NCBI GenBank assembly: GCA_027339055.1
Contig: DAHWRK010000005.1
Coordinates: forward strand, 1 to 42,756
DNA from: Microcaldota archaeon
GTDB lineage: Archaea > Micrarchaeota > Micrarchaeia > Micrarchaeales > Micrarchaeaceae
DNA length: 42,756 nucleotides
Direction: 5' to 3'
Below the pieces are notes generated by a model. That model worked only from the letters and a program-made list of their open reading frames with translations. It did no database searches and was not told where the DNA came from. A program made the position numbers and the translations under genes. This document shows positions 1-8,990 of the stretch, one piece after another (position 1 is the first letter of the stretch; the number at the start of each line of letters is the position of its first letter).

Positions 1-263
1 AAATGAGAGCTGTAACAGCATTTTATACAAGCGTTGACAACAACCCGTGTGTTGTGCCAGTCATTCAAAGCACACTATCTTGTCATTCTTTGCGTAAGCA
101 GGCATGCCATACCGTGCCCTTGGCTTAATCTGGGGTTGTCTTTCTTAGGGTTTCGTGTATCTCATAGCCATTCTCTTATCTGGTTCAGGCATTTATCTCC
201 CTCCTTTTTTGAAGCCGCCATTCTATCAAACGATTATGTTCGTAAAAATATATAAAAAGAATC

Positions 264-334
264 GCCCGAGGCGGGAATCGGACCTGCAACCTACTGGTTA
301 ACAGCCAGTCGCTCTACCATTGAGCTACTCGGGC
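264..334 (-). tRNA. tRNA-Asn (anticodon GTT)
   Basis: Reverse complement GCCCGAG-TA-GCTC-AATGGTA-GAGC-G-ACTGG-CTGTTAA-CCAGT-AGGTT-GCAGG-TCCGATT-CCCGC-CTCGGGC folds as a cloverleaf with a 7 bp acceptor stem and anticodon GTT. The T-arm is atypical (see findings). Confidence 0.93.
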
Positions 335-341
335 ATAAAAA

Positions 342-1025
342 TTATTCCTTGAAGTTCGGCATAGGAGCCGCAAGGTTAATTATGCGAACATAAATATAAG
401 AATTCTCCGAAAAGCTCTTAGCGGTGCTAATCTTACCGCTTGAATAATCATATACGTAGAAGGATCCGTCAAAATCCTCGATCTCGGAGTATACGAACAC
501 CTTTTTGTCGTCTGTTATTATTTCGAAAGAGCCTATATAGGTTCTGCCTCCGCTGCGGAATTTGTAGACCATCCCCATGCTGTCGCCGTTTATGTTTCCG
601 CTTATGATTGCATTAACTACGTCTCCGTACTTCTTTGCCTTGACGTAGAGTATGCTCTCGGGCTTCGGTTCCTTGCTCTTGAAATTCTTGCTGTCGAGCT
701 CTATTATAGGAATTCGCGATACTGCAAGGCTAGCATGCGAGCCAGGCGTGTCGGTAATTTCGAAGCTTTCCAATCCATTCTCGTTTTTCGGGCTGTAAAC
801 TGCATAGCTTCCCGAAGACTCTTCCGGAAAGTAATAAAGCATCCTCACATCTCCTATGAATTCCCCCAAAAGGAAAATGGAGCGTTTTCCACCTATGTCC
901 ATGGCGTAAATGACTTTCACTTCCTGCCCCATTGTATAGGCAAGCCTGCCTATGTCGAGCTTGTCTGCAAGCTGCAGCTGATTCACGTATATTGACTTAG
1001 GCTCTTTCTTTCCTTTCTTTTCCAA
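342..1025 (-). CDS. hypothetical protein (227 aa)
   Basis: Intact ORF, co-oriented with downstream tRNA-Asn and upstream surface-protein genes; no family recognised. Confidence 0.7.
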   Translation of the reverse strand: MEKKGKKEPKSIYVNQLQLADKLDIGRLAYTMGQEVKVIYAMDIGGKRSIFLLGEFIGDVRMLYYFPEESSGSYAVYSPKNENGLESFEITDTPGSHASLAVSRIPIIELDSKNFKSKEPKPESILYVKAKKYGDVVNAIISGNINGDSMGMVYKFRSGGRTYIGSFEIITDDKKVFVYSEIEDFDGSFYVYDYSSGKISTAKSFSENSYIYVRIINLAAPMPNFKE

Positions 1026-1035
1026 AAAAACACCA

Positions 1036-1872
1036 TCAGAGTTTTGACAGGAGCCCTATCAGGTACATAAGGACGTAGGAAGGCTCGTATATTATCGGAA
1101 ATATGGGCGAGCCCTGCCCGATAGCGTAGTAATCGTCAAGCAGGCTTGGCTTTATGTCGAGATTTATCTTCACCGATTTCCTTACGAGCTGGCTCTCAAG
1201 CGAGCTTACGTTGATTGTAGGCGTGTACTGGCCTGGCGCCTTCGCAAAAATGGCATACTTGAAGGTCTCGCTCGTGTGATGGAGCGCTATAACGGTTTCC
1301 GGCTGAAGCTGCACGCCCTGTATTCCGGAGACGTTTATCACGAACGGGCTGTCCGAGACTCCAGTATTGTTTATCGTTACCGTAACGCTCTTCGGCTCGC
1401 CAGGGCTGCCATAAACCTTCTCCGGAGCAACGCTCATCCTGAATACATTTGGCGTTATGTTAACATACGCTACAAAGTTGAGCGAGCCTATCTTAGAGTA
1501 ATTGCCTATGTTTACGGCACTTAATGTAAGCTTATAAGTTCCGTTCAAAGCTTGAGGGGAAGGGGTTATGTCGACAGTGAGCGCCGAGCGGTAGAGTGCC
1601 GAATTCTTAACGACCCAGCCTTTGGGATAGCCGGTAACTACGAGCTTGTTCCATCCTCTATTGAAGACCGCCCCAGTGCCGTTTGTTGTGGCTGAAGATA
1701 CAGTAATGGAAAACGTCTGCCCTGGCCCTGCTTTTCCTAGGTAGATGCTCCCGTTGTTAGCCAATGTTGCGTTATACGGCTCCGTAATGTTCACGTATGT
1801 TCCGGCTGCAAAGCTTATTGCGCCTAGCGCAAACAGCGCGAAAAACGCTATAAATACAAAGCTCCTCAACAT
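1036..1872 (-). CDS. secreted/membrane-anchored protein with N-terminal signal sequence and beta-rich repeats
   Basis: Hydrophobic N-terminus MLRSFVFIAFFALFALGAISFAAG, many N-x-S/T sequons, and a VTINNTGVSDSPFVINVSG segment resembling NEW3/CARDB-type domains. Confidence 0.7.
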   Translation of the reverse strand: MLRSFVFIAFFALFALGAISFAAGTYVNITEPYNATLANNGSIYLGKAGPGQTFSITVSSATTNGTGAVFNRGWNKLVVTGYPKGWVVKNSALYRSALTVDITPSPQALNGTYKLTLSAVNIGNYSKIGSLNFVAYVNITPNVFRMSVAPEKVYGSPGEPKSVTVTINNTGVSDSPFVINVSGIQGVQLQPETVIALHHTSETFKYAIFAKAPGQYTPTINVSSLESQLVRKSVKINLDIKPSLLDDYYAIGQGSPIFPIIYEPSYVLMYLIGLLSKL

Positions 1873-1886
1873 GCAAACACCAACTG

Positions 1887-2462
1887 TCAGGTATATCTCA
1901 TTGTTACTGATGCAACCTTTATTAAAGTGTGCTGGGATGGCAATCCGCTTGTCGTATAATTTATGAATATATAACCTGTGAAACTGTTTCCAAGGGGCTG
2001 GGGGTCTATGGCTCCATTGGCGGCATAGCAGTATGCATTGAGGACACCGTAGCCGTCGCTGTATATTATCACGCCGTTGGAAGTGAATGTCCCGGGAGGG
2101 TAGCTTCCACTGTCCCCAGAATATCCAAGGATATGTATGTTGCCAGTCTCGGGAAGGTTTTCGTCAGTAGAGTTAGAATTTACCGCACATGCAACTCCGG
2201 TAACGTTTATGGTGCCGCCGGTCGCTTGAGAGAGCTTTATTACCATTGCCCCAGTGGTATTTATTCCGTATGAATCGCAAACAAAGGAAGGCGAAGGGAC
2301 GCAGTTCTCCGGTATAACTGTTGGATTGAATATGCCGCTCGTCATCACTATGTAAATTGCGGCAGAGATTATTATGAAAGCTACGCCATAGGATATTATG
2401 AAGTCAAGCGACATCTGCGCCCTTCTGCTCTCCCCAAATCTACCTTCCTGCTTCCGACGCAT
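1887..2462 (-). CDS. type IV pilin-like protein with class III signal peptide
   Basis: N-terminus ...GESRRAQMSLDFIISYGVAFIIISAAIYIVM matches the archaeal class III prepilin pattern (basic residues, A/Q processing site, xSxD, hydrophobic helix). SD-like AGGTGG precedes the internal ATG at 2462; the ORF track extends to 2489. Confidence 0.7.
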   Translation of the reverse strand: MRRKQEGRFGESRRAQMSLDFIISYGVAFIIISAAIYIVMTSGIFNPTVIPENCVPSPSFVCDSYGINTTGAMVIKLSQATGGTINVTGVACAVNSNSTDENLPETGNIHILGYSGDSGSYPPGTFTSNGVIIYSDGYGVLNAYCYAANGAIDPQPLGNSFTGYIFINYTTSGLPSQHTLIKVASVTMRYT

Positions 2463-3642
2463 TTTTTCCCACCTGGAGCCTAACGCCATTCGAATCCCTT
2501 GTTATTACTACGTCGAGGTCGGAACTGCCGAACAGCTTTTGCAGTTCTTCGTAGGTATAGGTGCCTATGTCCCCCTGACCATCCGTCTTGCTCTCCAATA
2601 TCTCGCTGCGCCTCTTCTTAAGATCGCTTTTGCCTATCTCGTTGTAGATGATTGAGAGCTTAGGCACCTCTTTCGACTCGAAAAGACTCTCGATGTTGAG
2701 GTCCATCTGCCGGAATCCCTCGTCTTGCAGTATGAAAGGCAGGACAGCCGTAAATTCGGCCTGTATGCTGGAAATGACATCGTTGACATTCTGCTGCATC
2801 CCGGCAATCACAAACTGATCGCTGTTCAAGAAGCCAACGAAAACTCCGTTGCCGGAATTCTTTATTATGTCCTGCAGCAACTGCGATATGAGCCTTAGTA
2901 TCACTATGCCTGATTTTTCCCCAAAGCGCTTGGCATATTCTCCGAAGTTGTCTATCCTTATCGTGCCTATGACGTACTGCTCTCCCTCTTTAAGAGAATG
3001 CTCTATTTCGCGCGATATCCTGTCTTCGTCAGGAAGGTCTATCAGGGGGTCGAACCTTTTGCCTTTCTTCTTCAGAAAGAGGGTCACAAGGCTCCTGAGC
3101 TCTATAGGGTCAAAAGGCTTCTTTATGTAGTAGTCTGCACCGTTCTTAAGGGCAGTGAACCTATTGTTGGTGGGGTCCATTGCGCTAACCAATATGACTG
3201 TGGTCTCCTTGATGTCCTTGTCGCTCTTTATCGTATTACATATATCCTGCCCGTTCATGTGCGGCAGCATAAGGTCAAGTATTACCAAGTCGGGCCTTTT
3301 ATCCTTTACGACGCCTATTGCTTCGCCACCGTCATAGACCTGCATTATCTCGAATCCCTTTCCAAGGGAAAGCACCATGAGCTTGTTTATGTTTTTGTCG
3401 TCTTCTACAACGAGCACCTTCCTTAGCTGCTTGTCCTCCTGAAGAACATAATAGGTCATTATGCCTCCATTGCTCCTTGATGCAATGGCTTTCGTGTTCT
3501 CCAGCTCCCTGAGCGCACCATCCAGCTGCTCGAGCGAGATGCCCATGCCAAAGGATCTGTCCTTCAGCTCGCTGTACGCTATCTGCTGCTTGTCGTTTAT
3601 AATAGACAGAATCTCTTCGGAAAAGTCATGAAATTCATCCAT
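2440..3642 (-). CDS. response regulator: wHTH-like N-terminus, REC domain, degenerate GGDEF-like domain
   Basis: REC hallmarks VLVVEDD, DLVILDLMLPHMNG, ILVSAMD, YYIKKPFDP. Following region IGTIRIDNFGEYAKRFGEKSGIVILRLISQLLQDII...GFLNSDQFVIAG aligns by eye to GGDEF with NSDQF in place of GGDEF. SD GGTGAC 4 nt before ATG at 3642. Confidence 0.8.
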   Translation of the reverse strand: MDEFHDFSEEILSIINDKQQIAYSELKDRSFGMGISLEQLDGALRELENTKAIASRSNGGIMTYYVLQEDKQLRKVLVVEDDKNINKLMVLSLGKGFEIMQVYDGGEAIGVVKDKRPDLVILDLMLPHMNGQDICNTIKSDKDIKETTVILVSAMDPTNNRFTALKNGADYYIKKPFDPIELRSLVTLFLKKKGKRFDPLIDLPDEDRISREIEHSLKEGEQYVIGTIRIDNFGEYAKRFGEKSGIVILRLISQLLQDIIKNSGNGVFVGFLNSDQFVIAGMQQNVNDVISSIQAEFTAVLPFILQDEGFRQMDLNIESLFESKEVPKLSIIYNEIGKSDLKKRRSEILESKTDGQGDIGTYTYEELQKLFGSSDLDVVITRDSNGVRLQVGKNASEAGR

Positions 3643-3769
3643 AAAGGTCACCGAATAATAAATCAACAAAAAGTATATTATATCTTGCCAATTGCCCTAA
3701 CCGTCGCCTTTTCTGCGTTGAAAACCCGGCAAAGCAAGCATTAAAAGATTTGCCTTGCAATTCTTAAAC

Positions 3770-4771
3770 ATGGCCTCCGGTAATCAGAAACACCACGCTC
3801 ATCGCAAGACGAACGCCAAGGGCGTCGCGATATACGCCATAATCGCGATAATCATAATAGCCATAGCGCTATATGCATTGACGTATAGGGGAGTTAAGGA
3901 TCTGGGCTCTTCCGGCAACGTGACTATAAGCGCCAACGGCACGGTATTCATACTGGGGGGCGTAGAGTACGCAGCATACATGGGTTCCGGCAGCACGCTT
4001 TACATATCCAAGCAGCCTTCATTCGTAAATCCGCTCATGGCCGTATCGCTAAGCAAGGATACTACGATACACGCGAATTACATGTCCAAGTACGCCGACA
4101 TAGGCATGGAGCTTCTTTCGCTAAACGGCACTTCTGCTCTCGTCCATTTCATAACGATAAGCCAGTCTGCCGCAGTGGCTCCCGACTCCACCATGATAAG
4201 GATAGTTTCAACAAACTCAAGCGCGCCCATGACAAGCACAATATCGCCTTCACCTTCAAAAAGCACAAATACAACAAAGCCTGGATCCACCACTACAACG
4301 GTAGCTACAACCATTACTACAACGGTGCCGAAGCCAAATGGTTATTCCAAAGCACTCGCCGCGCTGCAGGCAAGCAAATACTATTCTCTAATGGAAAACT
4401 ATTCGGAGCTCTACCATAACACATCGTATTGCACTCCTTCGCTTTACAACAAGACGTACGAATCCAACAATTACGGTGTTCCTCCATCCGGCCCACAGAC
4501 ATACAAAAACGTGAGCGCGTTCGTGCCCTTCAATATGACCCATACGCTTGACGACGTTTCAGGCTCCCTATACAGGGCAAACTATACCACCATAAGCAAG
4601 AGCACCGTTACTACAGGGACTGCACTTTCGATGATAATAAACTCTTCGGACGGTGTCATCAGCAACGTTACATATTTGGGGATATTTGCAGGCACGAATG
4701 AGAGTGCTTTGTACCAGGGATATCTCAGCGCAGTCAGGATTGGAGGCGCATGCGGCATATACATTCCATAA
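3770..4771 (+). CDS. single-TM surface protein with Ser/Thr/Pro-rich linker
   Basis: N-terminal helix VAIYAIIAIIIIAIALYALTY, low-complexity TSTISPSPSKSTNTTKPGSTTTTVATTITTTVPKP linker, numerous N-x-S/T sequons. Confidence 0.7.
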   Translation: MASGNQKHHAHRKTNAKGVAIYAIIAIIIIAIALYALTYRGVKDLGSSGNVTISANGTVFILGGVEYAAYMGSGSTLYISKQPSFVNPLMAVSLSKDTTIHANYMSKYADIGMELLSLNGTSALVHFITISQSAAVAPDSTMIRIVSTNSSAPMTSTISPSPSKSTNTTKPGSTTTTVATTITTTVPKPNGYSKALAALQASKYYSLMENYSELYHNTSYCTPSLYNKTYESNNYGVPPSGPQTYKNVSAFVPFNMTHTLDDVSGSLYRANYTTISKSTVTTGTALSMIINSSDGVISNVTYLGIFAGTNESALYQGYLSAVRIGGACGIYIP

Positions 4772-4788
4772 AATTGGCAAGCTAGCAG

Positions 4789-7020
4789 TTACTCCTTCTT
4801 TCTTCTCTTTCCGTATGAGTTCTGGCTTATCGGTATGGTGAAATAAAACCTGCTTCCCTTGCCCTGCGTCGAGTCAAACTTTATGCGCCCCCTGTGCAAA
4901 TCAATTATCTCCTTTGTTATCGCAAGGCCGAGTCCGGTGCCGGTGCCGTCAGGCTTCAGCAAACCCTTCTTGGAAGCCTGGTAAAATTTCTTGAATATCT
5001 TCCTCTTGTCTTCATCGCTTATGCCTATTCCTGTATCAATGACCTCGCACATCACGCTGCGCTTGCTGTACTTTGACACATGCACCGTTATCTTTCCGGT
5101 TTCTGTGAATTTTATGGAATTGCCTATGAGGTTCACGAACACCTGTATGAGCCTGTTCGGATCTGCAGTTATTGCAGGTACGTCGTAATCTACAGTCCAT
5201 GTGAATCCCAGCCCCTTGTTCTTGGCGGATTCCTCCATAGCCTTTATGCTCGGGTTGCCGGAGAGTTCGGCAAGATTGACTTCCTTGATGTCGAGCTTTA
5301 CCTTGTTGGCTTCGAGTTTCGCAGCATCAAGAACCTGAGTTATTATTAGCATGAGCCTATCGGCCTCATCCAGTATGGTGTCAATGTACTCCTTTTGGTC
5401 TGGATTCAGGGCCCCGAATTCGCCCTCCCTTAGCAGCTTGGCAAATCCCTTTATGTTTGTCAGCGGGGTCTTCAGCTCATGGGATATATTGTATATGAAT
5501 TGGGACTTGAGATCGCTTGTCATCTTGAGGCTCTTAGACTGGCCTTCCAGCTTCCTGTTGGACTGTTCGAGGTCGTCAATCCTGCGCTTGGTCTCAAGCT
5601 CCTTTACCATTATTGCGTAGAAATACGAATCCCCGTCGAAAAACAGCCTTACCGAATGCGTTGCAGGCAGAAGCTCAGAGTTGCTCTTCTTCAGGTTTAC
5701 GTAGCTTCCGTCGACTTTGCCTCCGCTCTTGACGTATGAGAGATCCCTGTCCAAAGTGTCCTCTTCAGAGTATAGGGACCTTATGTCCCTGCCGAGCAGC
5801 TGCTCCTTCCGATAGCCGAGCAATTGCTCTATCGGCATGTTGGCGTCCGTTACCGTGCCGTTCTGGTCCACCACGAAGGTTATGTCCGAAGTCACGTCTA
5901 TGAAGTCCTTGAGGTTGTTTGAAAGTATCCTTACGGATTCCTCGAGCTCAGCGCTCAGCATTATGCACATGTATCCGAACGCGGTTTTAGATAGCGACAT
6001 GTAGGTCTTTTCCTTGTAGCCCCCGATGGATACGTCGGTCTTTATCATCGCCCTTCCCTTGGATTTAAGTGCAGCTGCAAGCGAAGCGTAATCCGATGCC
6101 GGAATCATGTCCCCTAACTTTAGGCTTTTGATGTTCATGCTGTCTATGCTGTCCCATTTTCCCAGCCTTCCGAAGCCGCCTATAACCCCGAAGTCCTTGT
6201 CGAGGCTCAGCGCAACTGCCTTCCCCGTGCTGGCTATGCTATCGCTTATGCCATTGACAAGTTCGTTGTCGCTAACGTCAACGAGCGACACGTAAACAGT
6301 TCCCTGGCTTATGCCGGAAGCGTTTACCTCAAAAACGTGCTTTTCCCCGTTCACCGGGATGAGCCTTCTTATCGGCATGTCGGGCTGCATCGCCCTTAGC
6401 TCCTTGAACTCCATTCCCAGCATGCTCTTGACGTCAACGCTTTCCGACTGGCTTATCCTAAAGAGCGCCATTGCCTTCTTGTTGGCCTTTATTACCTTGC
6501 CGGTCTGAGAAACGAGCATGTTGGCCGCGCCGCTGCTGAAAGCGGAGTCGAAATAAGCGGCGAGGTTCCTGCTCCTCGAAGCTTCTCCGGAATAGCCGAC
6601 GGCCAAGCCTATGAAAGCTGCGCCTATGGAGAGACTGTTGAGTACCTCTTTGCTGAACCTGTTCTCCATCTTCGAAAGCAGCTCAAGAACGCCTATTATC
6701 CTGCCTCCGACCATGAGAGGAAGTATGGCACAGCTCGAATAGCCCAGGTTCCTGTAGCCTATCAGCTGCGGGAATTCAGAATAATCGCTGAGCTGGTTGT
6801 CTATATAAACCTTCTTTGTGTTGGCCACGTAGCCGTATACTCCTCCGTTTTCCTCCCCGAACGAATCCAGCTTTTTCAAGCTAGCCGTGTCTACTCCGAA
6901 GACCTCCTTTACGCTCTTTGCAAACCCCTCCACGGTGTCCTTTTCGCTGTATTGCGACATCGCAAGCGGCAGCAGGTCATACATGAACTTTTCAAGAACA
7001 ATGTTCTCAGACATGTCCAA
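4789..7020 (-). CDS. sensor histidine kinase (GAF, PAS, HisKA, HATPase_c)
   Basis: H-box FIYNISHELKTPLTNIKGFAKLL, N-box QVFVNLIGNSIKFTETG, G1 DTGIGISDEDKRKIFKKFYQ, G2 GTGLGLAI. GAF-like N-terminus and PAS segment (FVVDQNGTVTDANMPIEQLLGYRKEQLLGRDI). Start is TTG at 7020 or ATG at 7014. Confidence 0.92.
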   Translation of the reverse strand: MDMSENIVLEKFMYDLLPLAMSQYSEKDTVEGFAKSVKEVFGVDTASLKKLDSFGEENGGVYGYVANTKKVYIDNQLSDYSEFPQLIGYRNLGYSSCAILPLMVGGRIIGVLELLSKMENRFSKEVLNSLSIGAAFIGLAVGYSGEASRSRNLAAYFDSAFSSGAANMLVSQTGKVIKANKKAMALFRISQSESVDVKSMLGMEFKELRAMQPDMPIRRLIPVNGEKHVFEVNASGISQGTVYVSLVDVSDNELVNGISDSIASTGKAVALSLDKDFGVIGGFGRLGKWDSIDSMNIKSLKLGDMIPASDYASLAAALKSKGRAMIKTDVSIGGYKEKTYMSLSKTAFGYMCIMLSAELEESVRILSNNLKDFIDVTSDITFVVDQNGTVTDANMPIEQLLGYRKEQLLGRDIRSLYSEEDTLDRDLSYVKSGGKVDGSYVNLKKSNSELLPATHSVRLFFDGDSYFYAIMVKELETKRRIDDLEQSNRKLEGQSKSLKMTSDLKSQFIYNISHELKTPLTNIKGFAKLLREGEFGALNPDQKEYIDTILDEADRLMLIITQVLDAAKLEANKVKLDIKEVNLAELSGNPSIKAMEESAKNKGLGFTWTVDYDVPAITADPNRLIQVFVNLIGNSIKFTETGKITVHVSKYSKRSVMCEVIDTGIGISDEDKRKIFKKFYQASKKGLLKPDGTGTGLGLAITKEIIDLHRGRIKFDSTQGKGSRFYFTIPISQNSYGKRRKKE

Positions 7021-7077
7021 AATCGCCTTTTAATAATTGAATTAGGAAGTTATTTAATCCTGTTTTGAGATTGCGTA

Positions 7078-7392
7078 ATGGTGCATGGCTTGCGCGGTTT
7101 GAAACGCGTGCATGCCTGTTCCACGCGGTCGGAATCGGGAATGGAGCTTTCGAGGCTTAAGAAGGCTTCTATGTACCTGGAAAGGGCTCGGCGCTCTTTC
7201 AGGGAGAAGAGGCCAAACGAAGCCAATGCCTTCTATGAGAAGGCGCAGAAGCTTCTGCTCTCGATGTTGCGCAAGAAGGGAATAAAGCGCGGCGTAGCAA
7301 TGTCCGATCTTTCAGAAGATGAAGTGCAGGAGATAAGGGATGAGTACATAACACAGCTGATAGAAAAGGCGTGGAGAAGCATGGGCACGTGA
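7078..7392 (+). CDS. small hypothetical helical protein
   Basis: Intact short ORF downstream of AT-rich promoter-like sequence; an alternative start (MELSRL) lies at 7141. Confidence 0.45.
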   Translation: MVHGLRGLKRVHACSTRSESGMELSRLKKASMYLERARRSFREKRPNEANAFYEKAQKLLLSMLRKKGIKRGVAMSDLSEDEVQEIRDEYITQLIEKAWRSMGT

Positions 7393-7463
7393 TTTGGTTC
7401 GGCAAACGCTATTATTCTTGCTAGTTAAAACACTCTGAGGCATTTTGCCGAATCGGTGGTTAA

Positions 7464-8123
7464 TTGGAGTCGAAGGAGATTTTCAAGGGAGTATTTTCAA
7501 TAGGCGGCAAGCTTGCAACGGAAAACATGGTCAAGGGCTCCAAGGCATACAGCGAGGAGCTGGTTACCATAGGTTTCAAGGAGTACAGGCTGTGGAATCC
7601 GTACAGGAGCAAGCTATCTGCAGCCATAATGAACGGAATGAAGGAAATGCGCATAGGGCCAGGCTCTAAGGTGCTTTACCTGGGCGCAGCCACAGGCACA
7701 ACCGCCAGCCACGTAAGCGACATAGTTGGGCCCAAGGGTTCCGTATACTGCATAGAGCTTTCGGACAGGAACATGCGCCAGCTCATAAGGGTATGCGAGA
7801 AAAGGAAGAACATGCTGCCAATACTGGGAGACGCGAGCGACACGGCGAAATACAAGGATTATGTATCCGAATGCGATGTGATATACCAGGACGTTTCTTC
7901 GCGCGACCAATCTGGCATACTGCTTGAAAATTCAAAGTTCCTCAAGAAGGGGGGATTTGCCTACTTCATAATAAAATCGCAGAGCATAGACGTCGGAAGA
8001 AAACCCTCCGAAGTCTTCGATTCGGAACTCAAAAAGGTTGCAGGGGCTTACGAGCTGCTGGAAAAGGTGGGCATAGAGCCTTACGACGAGCTGCACATGT
8101 TTGCCGTATTGCGCAAAAGATAA
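7464..8123 (+). CDS. flpA: fibrillarin-like rRNA/tRNA 2'-O-methyltransferase
   Basis: TTG start; YRLWNPYRSKLSAAI, VLYLGAATGTTASHVSDIVG, YQDVSS and FIIKSQSID motifs typical of archaeal fibrillarin. Confidence 0.93.
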   Translation: MESKEIFKGVFSIGGKLATENMVKGSKAYSEELVTIGFKEYRLWNPYRSKLSAAIMNGMKEMRIGPGSKVLYLGAATGTTASHVSDIVGPKGSVYCIELSDRNMRQLIRVCEKRKNMLPILGDASDTAKYKDYVSECDVIYQDVSSRDQSGILLENSKFLKKGGFAYFIIKSQSIDVGRKPSEVFDSELKKVAGAYELLEKVGIEPYDELHMFAVLRKR

Positions 8124-8170
8124 ATAACCCTTTTGACAATTAGACAGGTATGCAATTAGGGTGATGGTTT

Positions 8171-8989
8171 TTGAACGTTAAGAACGCCGCTTTGGTGGCA
8201 TCATATGCTGCATCTTCCGGCATGCTGATAAAGTGCCCCTACTGCGGCGCCAAGACCATATCCCTGTCGGACCACTGCGTCTGCTCGTGGTGCGAAGCCC
8301 TGATACACAAGAAAATTTCGGAAACGAGCAGCGGAGCGCTCTCTCAAGCGGTTGCGTCGATAGGCCAAAGCTATTCATCCAAGGATTACAACGCCGCGGT
8401 TTCGTCGTGCGACAGCGCATATGCCGCATCAAAGAGCGCATGGTTCCTATACATAAAGGGGATAATACTGCTTAGCGCTTCGAACAACGAGACTTCTCTG
8501 ATAAGCTACGATAAGCCTGGCTTCATGGAAGAGAACGCAGCACGCAGGGCCGCAGCGTCAAAGCTTTATGCCGATTCCAGGCTCTCGCTCTACAAAGCGA
8601 TAAGCGAAGCTGGCAAGGTGTCTGCAGATTCCAAGGCCCTTGACACTACGTTCCTGCAATTCATTGCCAGCTTCAAGCTCAAGGACAAGGCAGGGGCAAA
8701 GCACTACCTCAACGAGCTTTCCGAAATGGAAAACACCCTGGCTTCAAGCTACGCGAAGATGCTTCTTTTCAATTTCAACGGACTCTACGGGGAGTCGCTC
8801 ACACATGCAGAATCCCTGCTAACCAAAAAAAGCTTCTCGGTCGGTGCGCTGTACTATGCATCGCTTGCGCTTTTCAAGCTCCGCAAAATACCCGACGCAA
8901 AGGCGCTCGTTGGAGAGGCAATAAAATACATAAGCACTCCCTCCGCGTTGGCGTTGCATGACGACATAATGAGCTTCGGCAAAATATGA
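8171..8989 (+). CDS. zinc-ribbon protein with TPR-like helical repeats
   Basis: TTG start; CPYCGAKTISLSDHCVCSWC zinc ribbon followed by alpha-helical repeat-like sequence. Confidence 0.6.
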   Translation: MNVKNAALVASYAASSGMLIKCPYCGAKTISLSDHCVCSWCEALIHKKISETSSGALSQAVASIGQSYSSKDYNAAVSSCDSAYAASKSAWFLYIKGIILLSASNNETSLISYDKPGFMEENAARRAAASKLYADSRLSLYKAISEAGKVSADSKALDTTFLQFIASFKLKDKAGAKHYLNELSEMENTLASSYAKMLLFNFNGLYGESLTHAESLLTKKSFSVGALYYASLALFKLRKIPDAKALVGEAIKYISTPSALALHDDIMSFGKI

Positions 8990-8990
8990 A

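Noticed and set aside
34-255. 73 aa ORF at window start
   Set aside because: No motif, no clear promoter or SD; the short minus-strand frames in the same gap are also unconvincing, so left unannotated.
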